The position numbers and the translations under genes were made by a program. Below are positions 48,201 to 59,600 of a stretch of DNA of 64,000 nucleotides, in pieces. The notes below the pieces were generated by a model that saw nothing but the letters and a program-made list of their open reading frames with translations, had not been told where the DNA came from and did not search any database. Position 1 is the stretch's first letter; each line of letters starts with the position of its first letter. This stretch comes from Pseudovirgaria hyperparasitica. Its lineage: Eukaryota; Ascomycota; Dothideomycetes; Acrospermales; Acrospermaceae. Location of the stretch: the NCBI RefSeq assembly GCF_010093815.1, contig NW_022985552.1, positions 2,050,073 to 2,114,072 of the forward strand, given 5' to 3'.

Positions 48201-50290
48201 ATATACCGGCTAATGACGTACTATAACGTATCTAGCCTCTTTCGAGGTATTCTCTAATATATTTACGAAGAACTTTAAGTTCTAGTCTTAAAAGTAGGTA
48301 AAGTAGACTATAAGGGACGTCTACTCCCTCTTCGAGCTTAATCTTTAGCTTATATAGCCCGTGATTAGGGAGAAGTAACGTATCTCCTACTGAAAATACA
48401 TCTATATACTATGAATATACGTTAGGTAGCGTGTCTTCGCCCTAATTATTACTATTATCCTTATCTTTATTAATGATTAATAAGGACGTAAGATAGATTA
48501 ACGATAATTAGGTCCGTATAGCGAGGTTCTATATCTCCTTACTAATAGTTATAACTTACTAGTATAATTTACTACGGTGTCGTTAGAATATTAATATCTT
48601 CTTCTAAAAATCAAGGATAGGGTTTAGGCGTCTAAGCTAAGGCATCCCTAGAATTATATTCTATTAGCTAATATTAGCCACGATAAATTTATTAGATATC
48701 TACTATTTTATTATCTTCAAGTTATGAACTTTATAATTCGTTATAGCTTTATCTAAAGTTCTAACTTTATATCTATTAACTACGATAGTTCGGCTAACTT
48801 TACCGAGATTATACGATAATCTATACTCCTTTACGAGAATCGATAAAATATAGTTATCTTCTATACTAGTATCCACGAGGGCCTATATAGTTTTATTACT
48901 ATTTACTATAGGTAACGATACTTTTAGTAATATTAGATCTTTACTTACTAGAAGGCGCTATAGCTTCTTCTAAGTATATATAATTTAGCTAAGAACGCGG
49001 TTAGGTCTCGTGTACTAGCCTATTCTTTTTTTAGATTCTTATAGTTAGGCGAAATATATTCTATTTCTCTATACTTATAGTAACGAAGTATACTATAATC
49101 CTACTATTTTATAATAGGCGTTATATTTAAGCCTATACCTTATCCTTTTCCGCGTTAAGAAGTACCGCCTTAATTATTTTAGTATCCTCTTAACGCGTTT
49201 CTACCCCGATTTACGCTCTTCTAGCGCTAATTATAGTAAGGTTACTCTTAATCGAACGTATTTAATCGACCTCGTTTCTAACCCGTGTAGAGTTCGTCGG
49301 TTTTATCTAGAGAGCCGCGTTCCTTAAGAATGCGGTAGTATTTATTAGCTTTCTCCTCTAATTTATATAGATAGTTAAAACTTAATAATACTATTTCTAG
49401 TCTTTCGCGGATTAACGGAAGTAGTACTTTACGAAACTAGAATATATGAATATTTTTCTATAGCGTAGGGATATTATTCTATAGGTTTTAGAGGTATTAT
49501 AGTAGTTAAGTAGATGTCTAGTTTAGTCGTTATACTACGCTTCTTAACTTAGATAGTGCCTTTCTTTTACGTTCTCTATCTGTTCTAAGGGTATTTAGTA
49601 TAAATATAGCTAAATATTCCTAGGTTATCGTAGATAGTGGCTGTACTTCCTTCTATCTATCCTATTAATCGCGGGATTATAAGTCTAGGTATCGTTCTCT
49701 AAATAAAATACGTTATACTTTAGTAGAAAAGAGTAGAGGGTTATTAAGGAAGTACTTTTCGTAGTCTCTCTTCTAGTCTTTCTACTTCTTTTAGTTCTTC
49801 CCTATAAATATAGTCGGGTCTTTAGATTTTAGTATACCTAGGGAAGGAGTAGAGTAAATCGGTAACGAAGCGGCTGGGTATATAGTAGATTATCGCAACT
49901 CTAATGGTAGGTAAACTAATTCCGCCTAAATTAGTATAGGAAGTCGTCCATCTACTATCGTTCGGCGTAGTTCTTTAAGAGACTCCTTAAGTTCTTATCT
50001 CTTTATGAGGAGTTTCGCGCGTTCTACCTATTCTTTAAGGGTTTAAATCTCTCGAGCCTAATTCGCGACGTATTTCTAAAGTTCGGCGATGGTTTATTAT
50101 AATACCTTACGTGGCTCCGCCACGACTCATTATCTAGCTTTATATTATTAGAAGTTACTTCGCGTATCTACTATTTCTTCGTCTAAAAGCTCCGTAATTC
50201 GGTCTAATATTTCTACTTCTTAGTTAGAAACGGCTAGGATTAATACTAATTATAGAGGATCCCTATTATTTAATATAGTATTACTTATCT
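45230..50290 (-). pseudogene. gag-pol remnant of chromovirus B
   Basis: Reverse-strand reading gives chromodomain and integrase (45,230-46,700), RNase H and RT (about 46,990-48,300), protease (about 48,850) and gag (to about 50,290). The best-preserved stretch is 46315-46536, an open 73-codon piece with KVYRYLPYSKLRLLP and AWKELSMDFIIDLP, the HHCC-to-core junction of integrase. RIP stops elsewhere. Confidence 0.82.
46976..46985. other. Assembly gap, 10 N
   Basis: Short gap inside the RNase H-integrase part of chromovirus B. Copy H reads through at about 52,136, so little is missing. Confidence 0.9.
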
Positions 50291-50367
50291 CTATAGTAGA
50301 TCGTGTCGACCTTCTCGGTTCTAGTTAGACTATCTTAACTATAGTACTATATAGGGAGTAATTCGAA

Positions 50368-50595
50368 TATAAGAATAGGGTTATTAGATAGTAGTATAGT
50401 TAGATAGAATAATAGGGTGTATTCTATTATAGAACGAATTACTACCGAACCCTTTCGGTAGAAATCTAAGAGTATATATATAAAGGGACGCCGATCTATC
50501 TAGCACGTGACTATTTACCGCCCTTCACGTCACCTTCTAACCCTATTAGCTAAGGTACGTATAGGTCGGGTCCTACCTAAGGCTAAGTTCTAACA
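50368..50595 (-). repeat. 5' LTR of chromovirus B
   Basis: 228 bp, TA...CA ends; adjoining primer-binding region keeps the 9-base complement to the LTR. Confidence 0.9.
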
Positions 50596-51101
50596 TATTA
50601 GCTATTATTATATATAAATTCCGCGATATAGACTAACCTTACCTAGTTATTCTACTTATAGTTATAATATACGCGTAAATATACCTCGACTATCTAATTC
50701 TACTACTCCGTCTATCTATCTATTTATAGATAGAATATAGTACTAAGTTTCCGCTTAATTCCTAGTGTATAGTAGAAATCCTTCTAAAATTTAGACGTTA
50801 TCTACGGACCTCTATCTAAAACTATACTATTTAGTATACTATAGAGCCGAACTACGTTACGGAGTAGTATATCTATAAGATCTAGTACTTAGATTATCTT
50901 TCTTATAGAAATATAGTATAATATCTTTATAAATCTATCTAGAACTATAAGTAAACTATTATAAATATACCTAGAATATTTACTTAGGGGTAGATCTATA
51001 ATAAAATCTATTAATAATTCCTTCTATACCTCCTTTAGTATAGATAATAGCCTTAATTTACTATATAGTAAGTGTCTATATACTTTCGTATACTAGTAAA
51101 C
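50596..51101 (-). mobile_element. Chromovirus H, piece 5 (integrase)
   Basis: Begins with the right TATTA duplication; collinear with about 46,026-46,529 of B. Ends with TAAAC (51097-51101), duplicated at 51683-51687. Confidence 0.85.
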
Positions 51102-51241
51102 TATTAGGCACGTGCCTACTAGTTAATTATATATGTATATAGTAGTCGTATATAAGTAGTATACTCCACCCTTAAAGTAGTAGCTTTAAGATTCGGTCCT
51201 TTTAGTATAGTTAGTTAGTACGTGGAGCCCGCCTCCTTATA
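51102..51241 (+). repeat. 5' LTR of the TRIM-like element
   Basis: 140 bp. TATA box TATATAAG at 51149-51156; 17-base segment 51177-51193 is complementary to the putative primer-binding site. Confidence 0.85.
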
Positions 51242-51242
51242 T

Positions 51243-51259
51243 AATCTTAAAGCTACTAC
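51243..51259 (+). other. Putative self-priming site of the TRIM-like element
   Basis: AATCTTAAAGCTACTAC starts one base after the 5' LTR and is the perfect 17-base complement of GTAGTAGCTTTAAGATT (51177-51193), which starts 28 bases downstream of the TATA box. Confidence 0.55.
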
Positions 51260-51542
51260 GGGGTTACGGGTTCAACTCTCGGTCTAGTTAACCGTTATTG
51301 AATTTCGCACGATTCCGTTTAGCTTACTACGTTACGTATACTTTGTACACGTAACGGATAACATGGTGGTAACGTTACTACGGTAAGTTAGCGTGTCTAG
51401 TGCTAGAGGCGGCATTGCGAGTATTAATTAGGTGTACACATGATTCGTTTATACTAGGCCTATTATAGCTAGTTTAGTTTATCTTTCGTAAGGTAGATAC
51501 CTACAACGCGTAAGGGCACGCGCCTTTAAAAAAGGGAGATAT

Positions 51543-51682
51543 TATTAGGTACGTGCCTGCCAGTTAATTATACATGTATGTAGTAGTCGTATATAAGTAG
51601 TGTGCTCTACCCTTGAAGTAGTAGCTTCAAGATTCGGTCCTTTTAGTATAGTTGGTTGGTACGTAGAGCCCGCCTCCTTATA
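51543..51682 (+). repeat. 3' LTR of the TRIM-like element
   Basis: 140 bp, less RIPped than the 5' copy (for example CCTGCCAG against CCTACTAG). Confidence 0.85.
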
Positions 51683-53956
51683 TAAACGTTATATATTTTT
51701 ATATAGTTCTTTATATATTTATAAAGACCTAGCTAGTTATATATCCTTCGGATTAAATTAACTATTCTTATAATGCTAAAGTACTCTACTAACGCGTAAT
51801 TATACTATTCCCTTAAAATATTAATTTATAAGCCGTCTTCTAGTATATAGAGTCAGTCTTAGAAGTAGATTGTATCTAATCGTCGTTTCTACCTTAATAA
51901 CTATAGTAGATCTATAGCGCTTCCTTTTATACTTATAACTTTCTTTACTAATATATTAGAATTCTAGGTAGATTTAATTAAGTCTTTAAGGGTTTTCTTA
52001 GTTTCTTAGATATTTATTTAGATTACTTAATACCCGCTCTAATTCCCGCGGAGAATCGCTAAAAGTATCCTAGCTTCTAGTATTCTATTAGATAACTAGT
52101 CTTATAGTATCTAAAGTATAGTATAGTCTAAATTATACTAACTATCTATATTATTCTATAACGATTTCTTATAATCTTTATACCGCGATAGAGGATTAGC
52201 TTTATTCTCTCTTCTAGCTTTATATAAGATTCTAAAGTTCAATATTAATATCTACTTAGCCTAATATACTTATTAGCGATTAAGGACCTTAGTTAATATA
52301 AAGTAATATAGATTTACGTAATCCGATAATAATTCAATCTAATATATAGAGCCTTCTAAATAATATCGCTATTACTTAAAACTCTTAATAATTATAAGTA
52401 GTTTCTAGTTATACGTGTTATAACACGTCTCTATATCTACTATTTTATAGAAAAAGAAGGTAACTAGGTACTATTATACCTTATCTTTCGTATCTTTATA
52501 CGGTTAACTAATAATTCTAGTAATTATAAATTCTAACGTGTTAGTTTCGACCTAAATATACTTCTTAGAATTAAAATACCTAAGAATCGGCGTAGTTATA
52601 AAGTAATTCTTTAACGATCGAAACGTATCTTATACTTCCGGTATTAACTATATCTCGACTAACTTAGCTTTACGCTATACTTATCTATCTATAAGGATTT
52701 TACCGCTATTCTCTATAAGTTTATTAAGTAATACCGTAATTTATAAGAAGTCTATAATAAATTTATAATAATAGTTTATAAAATCTATAAACGTTCTAAT
52801 TTAACGTATAGTAGTAGGTTCTAGCTATTCTATAATAGTCTTTACACGCTCTAGCTTCATTTTTAGGCCGCTATATATTATAATAAAGCCGAGAAACCTA
52901 ACTTCTTATTAGTAAAACTCGTATTTAGATAATTTTATATAGAGTTTATACTACCTTAGATAATTTAGTACTAATTTCACGTATTCCTTATAATTCTATA
53001 TACTATTAGAGTAAATTAGTATATTATTAAGATAAACTATATAAATCACGTTAAGTAATTCTATAAGTATAGTATTAATATATCCTTAAAACGCTTCTAG
53101 TGTATTTATTAGCCTAAATAGCATAATAGTATACTTAAAATAACTATATCTAGTCCAAAATACAGTTTTCTACTTATCTCCATAACAAATTTAAAGCCAG
53201 TAATATATATCTTATAAATCTAGCTTTATAAAGTACTTTACCTTTATTAATTAGTCTAAAGATTTACTAACTAGCGGTAATAGATAATAATTCTTCTTAG
53301 TTACTATATTTAGTATCTAATAGTTAATATATAGATATAAACTTCTATCTTTCTTCTTTATAAAGAGAATAGGTATACTAGCTAATAATATACTATAACG
53401 TATCTAGTCTCTTCTAAGGTATTCTTTAATATATTTATAAAGAACTTAGAGTTCTAGTCTTAAAAGTAGATAAAGTAGGCTATAAGGGACGTCTACTCCC
53501 TCTTTAAGCTTAATCTTTAGCTTATATAGTCTATAATTAGGGAGAAGTAACGTATCTCCTACTAAAAACATATCTATATACTATAAATATACGTTAGATA
53601 GCGTGTCTTTACCCTAATTATTACTATTATTCTTATCTTTATTAATAATTAATAAGGACGTAAGATAGATTAGCGATAATTAGGTCTATACGGTAAGGTT
53701 CTATACCTTCTTACTAATAGTTATAACTTACTAGTATAATTTACTATAGTATTATTAAAATATTAATATCTCCTTCTAAAAATTAAGGATAGGGTTTAGG
53801 CGTCTAAGCTAAGGTATCCCTAGAATTATATTCTATTAGCTAATATTAGCTACGATAAATTTATTAGATATCTACTATTTTATTATCTTTAAGTTATGAA
53901 CTTTATAATTCGTTATAGCTTTACCTAAAGTTCTAACTTTATATCTATTAACTATA
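51683..53956 (-). mobile_element. Chromovirus H, piece 6 (integrase, RNase H, RT, protease)
   Basis: Collinear with about 46,529-48,793 of B; RIP stops throughout. Ends with TATCTATTAACTATA (53942-53956), duplicated at 54896-54910 around the SINE-like element. Confidence 0.85.
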
Positions 53957-54895
53957 ATAATAATAATATTAGTGTTTAACTAGGAAGAACTATATATATA
54001 GCCATATATATGCTCCACAGGCTTAGGCCTCCTCTAGTATTGGCTGCTATGTATATAAGAAAACCTCCTGTGATTGGCTCCCTAACTAGACCCTGTTACT
54101 AACCTAACCTGGCCTAGTCTAAGTCCTTGAATCCCATTGGGTGACAAACTTACTTTCTTATCCTTATATTAGGCTTTTATTACTATATTGGTACCGGCTC
54201 TTAATAACGCCCTAACCAACTATAGTAGATATTACCTTTCTTGTGATTGGGCAGGTCGCTAGGCTAGGCCTAGTCTTTTATTCCTGTGTTACCGTGTTTT
54301 TCCTATCCATGGGAATATAGCTTTGCGCCGGGTAGTAGTCATTGATTAAGATAACTAATACCGGAGGGGGTGTATATCTAATAGGTCCATGCCTTAGCAC
54401 TAACCCTAGCTAGGCCGAATTCGGAAATTGTTCTTCGGGGCTATGTAATCGTCTATAGGTAGGCGGGATACTTAATTGGGTATTGCTGTCTATTTCGTGG
54501 TTGCCGAGCCGGAGTAAGCGCGAGCTAAGCCGGATTAGGGTGGACAAGGCCCCGGTATATGGTGAAAATTCTATGATTCGAGCTAAGCTAGTTGTGGGTC
54601 TAGCCGCTCTAGGCGTCGCTCTACCACTCAAGGTGGCTTGGCAGGTGGCTATATTAGGTAATTCTCATCATGTGATGACGGTATAGTCATTTTTCACATT
54701 ACCTAATGGTCGCTCAGGACTAAGTAGTTATGTGACGGCAACCTTCACGTCACGTGCTCGCTTAGCCCCGCACACTTTTGATAGAGCGTGCGAAAACTAG
54801 TGTATGAAAAGGTGGCCGTTGTAGGATTCGAACCCACGACGTTGGATGACAAACGCTTCTAGTAACGTAGCATACTACCACTACGCCACCTGGCC
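53957..54895 (-). mobile_element. tRNA-headed SINE-like retroposon, 939 bp, not RIPped
   Basis: Starts (right end) with a tRNA-like head and ends (left end) with a short (ATT)n tail, within a 15-bp TSD TATCTATTAACTATA. The ~100 bases before the tail resemble the LINE 3' ends: CCTCCTCTAGT and TATATAAG next to AACCT are shared on the plus strand. The middle is unique, of normal base composition and rich in CpA and TpG, in sharp contrast with its surroundings. No convincing ORF; 73- and 67-codon frames around 54,410-54,690 overlap each other. It is probably a non-autonomous element copied by the LINE machinery after H had been RIPped. It is long for a SINE, so an internally deleted LINE derivative is an alternative. 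Confidence 0.78.
54811..54895 (-). ncRNA. tRNA-like sequence forming the 5' head of the SINE-like element
   Basis: 85 bases. A box TGGCGTAGTGG (54878-54888) and B box GGTTCGAATCC (54824-54834) both match the Pol III consensus. D stem GCGT/ATGC and T stem GTGGG/CCTAC pair. The acceptor stem pairs only at its outer four positions, and no standard 7-base anticodon loop forms, so I call it tRNA-derived rather than a working tRNA. TTTT follows directly. Confidence 0.7.
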
Positions 54896-56402
54896 TATCT
54901 ATTAACTATAATAGTTCGACTAACTTTACTAAGATTATATAATAATCTATACTCCTTTACGAGAATCGACGAAATATAGTTATCTTCTATACTAGTATCT
55001 ATAAGGGCCTATATAGTTTTATTACCATTTACTATAGATAATAATACTTTTAGTAATATTAGATCTTTACTCGCTAGAAGGCGCTATAGCTCCTCCTAAG
55101 TATATATAATTTAGCTAAGAATATGGTTAGGTCTTATATACTAGCCTATTCTTTTTTTAGATTCTTATAGTTAGGTAAAATATATTCTATTTCTCTATAC
55201 TTATAGTAACGAAGTGCGCTATAATCCTACTATTTTATAATAGGTATTATATTTAAGCCTATGCCTTATTCTTTTCCGTGTTAAGAAGTACTACCCTAAT
55301 TATTTTAGTATCCTCTTAACACGTTTCTACCCCGATTTATACTCTTCTAGCGCTAATTACGGTAAGATTACTCTTAATCGAACGTATTTAATCGACCTCG
55401 TTTCTAACCTATATAGGGTTCGTTAGTTTTACCTAGAGAGCCATATTCCTTAAGGATATAGTAGTATTTATTAGCTTTCTCCTCTAATTTATATAGATAG
55501 TTAAAACTTAATAATACTATTTCTAGTCTTTTATAGATTAACGGAAGTAGTACTTTACGAAACTAGAATATATAAATATTTTTCTATAGCGTAGGGATAT
55601 TATTCTATAGGTTTTAGAGGTATTATAGTAGTTAAGTAGATATCTAGTTTAGTCGTTATACTACGCTTCTTAACTTAGATAGTACCTTTCTTTTACGTTC
55701 TCTATCCGTTCTAAGAGTGTTTAGTATAAATATAGCTAAATATTTCTAGGTTATCATAGATAGTAGCTATACTTCCTTCTATCTATTCTATTAATTTTAG
55801 AATTATAAGTCTAGGTATTATTCTCCGAACGAAATATATTATACTTTAGTAGAAAAGAGTAGAGGGTTATTAAGGAAGTACTTTTTATAGTCTCTCTTCT
55901 AGTCTTTCTACTTCTTTTAGTTCTTCTCTATAAATATAGTTAGGTCTTTAGATTTTAGTATACCTAGGAAAGAAGTAGAGTAAATTAGTAATAAAGCGGC
56001 CTAGTATATAGTAGATTATTATAACTCTAATAGTAGGTAAACTAATTCCGCCTAAATTAGTATAGAAAGTCGTCTATCTACTATCGTTCGGCGTAGTTCT
56101 TTAAGAGACTCCTTAAGTTCTTATTTCTTTATAAGGAGTTTCGCGCGTTCTATCTATTCTTTAAGAGTTTAAATCTCTTAAGCCTAATTCACGACGTATT
56201 CCTAAAGTTTAGTAATAGTTTATTATAATACCTTATGTAGCTCCGCCACGACTCGTTATCTAGCTTTATATTATTAGAAGTTACTTAGTATATCTACTAT
56301 TTCTTTATCTAAAAGCTCTATGATTTAGTCTAATATCTCTACTTCTCGGTTAGAAATAGCTAGAATTAATACTAATTATAGAGGATCCCTATTATTTAAT
56401 AT
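54896..56402 (-). mobile_element. Chromovirus H, piece 7 (gag)
   Basis: Collinear with about 48,781-50,285 of B. Ends with CTATTATTTAATAT (about 56389-56402), duplicated at 61725-61738 around LINE III. Confidence 0.85.
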
Positions 56403-56644
56403 AATAATAATAATAATAATATTATATAACTAGGTAGAGTAGTACTCTACAGGCCTATGCCTCCTCTAGTCTAAGCTATTATATAAGAAGAAACCCTATA
56501 GGGAAAAACTTCCTTATATCTATAACTATATCTCGTTAAACCTCTATTTTATCTTAAGTATATAGCTATAGAGTACGCCTATTAGCCTATAGCCTATATT
56601 ACCGTTATTTTACCCTTAGGTAGCACGTGTAGGTACGGAGGTTA

Positions 56645-56669
56645 TTAGTTAAGGGCTACCCTTAACTAA
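56645..56669. repeat. LINE palindrome, LINE III 3' copy
   Basis: Centre CTACC, 242 bases from the 3' end. Confidence 0.9.
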
Positions 56670-59600
56670 TAATCGGGGTTCTCCCGGGGTTCTTCCGGTA
56701 TATATTAGGTTACTACTAGCGTATACCGGGTCTCTTCCGGTATATATTTCCGGGTCTACTAGAATTAGAGGAGTAGTAGATATATAATTATCTACTAGGC
56801 GACGTCCTTAGGGTACTTATTAAGCTATTATATAATATTAGAGATTCTTATTATATAGATAAGCTTCTACCTTTACGTGTAAAGATCGGGGTATATTATA
56901 AGATAGTAGCGTATTATACCTCTCTAGCCGCACGCCTTATACCATAGAGATATATTAGGGACGCCTCTCTTATAGAGGTAGTATAGAAGTTCTATAGCGC
57001 CCGTTCGGGCTTAGAGGAGTATAGATGCCTAGGCCTTTATAAGCTCTTTATATATCTATTTACTCGGCTCCTTCTATAGTCCTTAGATCTACTCTAGATA
57101 TCTATTCTACTAGAAGGCCTACTAGGCCTAGAGTATCTCTTTCTACTTATCTTAGATCTATAACTATATACTTCATCTAAGCTCTTAAAGGCTCTATTAG
57201 TCTAGAAGGGTATCTAGATTATCCTTAATCTCTTATACTACTTAGTTTAAGTCTATTTCTATTAGGTACTTATACCGTAGTCGAGTCCGGCCTATATATA
57301 AGAGTACTTAGTAGTATATACTAACTCGCGCGCGTAGCGCGGTAAAGGTATATTCTATATTTCCTATATATTCCTATGCTTATTATTTAGTAAAGTATAC
57401 TACCCTCTATATCTAGTAGAAGTTATATATACTTATAACGTCTATCTCGCGTCGTAGTAGCACCGTGTTAGTAGCTTTATATACGCCTAATATAAGACGG
57501 AGTATATAGTTCTATATGGATTCAAGCTTTATTCGCCTAGTCTATATAAGAGCTATATACTAGTACTCGTGTCCGTACGTGAAGGCGGGTCGTGCTATAG
57601 ATATATATAGCTAGCGTGTCTTATCCCGGGCGGTTCCCTACGTAGAGGCTATAATCTATTATATAGCGGCTTCTATCTAGAGGGCTCTAGAAACGGTATA
57701 TGCTATCTATGGTCCCTATTTAAGCTTATTATCGATCATGACGCCAAGTACGCGTATACTTTATATCGGCGGTTCATTAAAGGCGTCTATTCTAGGGCGT
57801 TACTCGCCTTCCCTAGTAGCCTATTTTCTATAGCGGTTAATAAAGTATATAAGTTAGTACTTTTCGGGGGCGAACTTTACTCTATGGCGCTTTATCTATT
57901 AGATATATCTCCCGTGGTCTTATTTAAGTCGTCTATATATTTAGCTAGTATTATTATTAATAGCTAGAAGGTATATATCGTCTACGTACCCTACTACCTC
58001 TATACGTTATATTCCCTAGAGAAGGTCTATAGTAAAGAAGAGAAATAGAATTAGGGAGATAGTACTTCCTTATAGAATGCCGTAAGCCGTCTTCTTATAC
58101 TTACTTCGATATCCGGGGATATATATCTAGGTAACTCTTTCGGCGAGGAAGGACTATATAAACTACGTAATCCACGCGGGTATACGCCTCTTCTATAAGT
58201 TATAGATAAGTCTTATATAGTTTACTTTATTAAATACGCCGGCTATATTAAGAGAGAGTAGTGTTACTATACGTCCCTACTTCTATATAGTCTAGACGAC
58301 TTTAAGGATATATTAGATAGCGGTAATTAGGGAGCTTCTAGCCTTCGCCTTCTAGTTTACTAGAAGAAGGTTATATTTCTATACTACGGCGCTTATCTTC
58401 TTCGCGATTATAGTCTCTAGTATCTTCCTAAGATAGAAGAGGAGGGCGATTAGTCTCTATCCTTTCGGGGAGTTAGAGTTCTTCCCTAGTTTTAGAAGTA
58501 TAATAGTATAGATAGCCCGGAAGCTTTAGAGGTAGTATCCGTTCTTAATATATACTTAAAATATATAACTAATAAGTAGTAGGGTAGCTAGTATAGTACG
58601 TTTAAGGCATCTATTTAGTATTCTATCTAGTCCGGGTACCTTATTATTCGGGAGTACTTTAACGGCGTTAAGTATATCCTTCTTAGTAACCTCTTAGGGA
58701 ATATCGATTATATCTAGATATTTAGTATTATTAATATCTAATAGATCTACTAGCTCCGGGAGGGAGAATATAACTTTATATAAGATCTCCGTCTTCTCCG
58801 GGCTTATAGAGTATATTCTCTTTTAGTATATTAAAGGAGGTATTAGTAGCGGCGGTATCGGCGCGTCTACACCCTTAGCCTACTTTACTATACGCTATAG
58901 CCCTATAGCTTACCGTGTGTGTTTATTAGTAATTATATACTATTACTTTCGTCGTTTATTACGGAGGGCCCTATCACGATATTATACTACTTCCTTCTAC
59001 TCTTCCCACGCCTCGGTCGTCTAGATATAGTATATATATATATATAGTCTACGGGCGTCTCTTCTATACTCTCATATTTAAGATATACCCCTCGCTTCTA
59101 GGGGTCTAGGGGTCTATATATTCGGTATAGTACGTGTTTATCTCTTATAGCTTAGTATACTTAAAGGAGGACTTACACGGCCTTATCTATAGCTAGGCCG
59201 TTAGATACGTCGACTATAGAGGGGTCTAGAATCGCCGATTCTAGGTCCTCTAGGTATTTATCCTAATTAGTATCCTTCTATAGCTATTTTCTATATTATT
59301 CGTTAAGAGTAGAGACGTCTATTACGGTTTCTATATATTCGTGGTCGGAGTCCGTCTATATCCGGCTCGGGTAGTAGTACTATACTCTATGGCTAATATG
59401 CTCGGTGGTAAGGGTAAGGTCGAGTATAGACCCGTCCTTATCCTATTTATATTTCCTCTAGGTAATCTACCCTATAGATATAAGAAGGTATAGAAAGTCG
59501 TGGCACCGTGTATATAGTTCCCTTACTCTAAGTTCTTCTCTCGCGATGGCTAGGCCTCCCTACTATCTATAGTAGAGATTAAAGTCGCCTAGGAGGATGT

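Larger units (their letters stand above)
43223..50595 (-). mobile_element. Chromovirus B: full-length Ty3/gypsy element, 7,373 bp, RIP-degraded
   Basis: LTRs at 43223-43450 (3') and 50368-50595 (5'), 228 bp each, with TSD TATTA. Same internal order as A on the minus strand: gag, pol, 3' region with antisense ORF. Retains many CpG and some CpA, so it is less altered than H. Interrupted only by a 10-N gap. It serves as the uninterrupted template for reassembling H. Confidence 0.92.
51102..51682 (+). mobile_element. TRIM-like element, 581 bp, with 140-bp terminal direct repeats
   Basis: LTRs 51102-51241 and 51543-51682, both starting TATTAGG and ending CCTTATA. TSD TAAAC. The 301-bp interior has no ORF. 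A purine tract (AAAAAAGGGAGAT, 51528-51540) lies next to the 3' LTR. RIP is moderate: the 5' LTR is more altered than the 3' LTR. Size, repeats, purine tract and 5-bp TSD fit a terminal-repeat retrotransposon in miniature, mobilised by another element's enzymes. Confidence 0.82.

Noticed and set aside
54410-54686. Small effector-like gene in the RIP-free island
   Set aside because: The two overlapping 67-73 codon frames lack a signal peptide, cysteine pattern or recognisable domain, and the sequence is explained by the retroposon.
54811-54895. Functional tRNA gene
   Set aside because: The A and B boxes and the D and T stems are good, but the acceptor stem is broken and no proper anticodon loop forms. 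It coincides with the 5' end of a retroposon.
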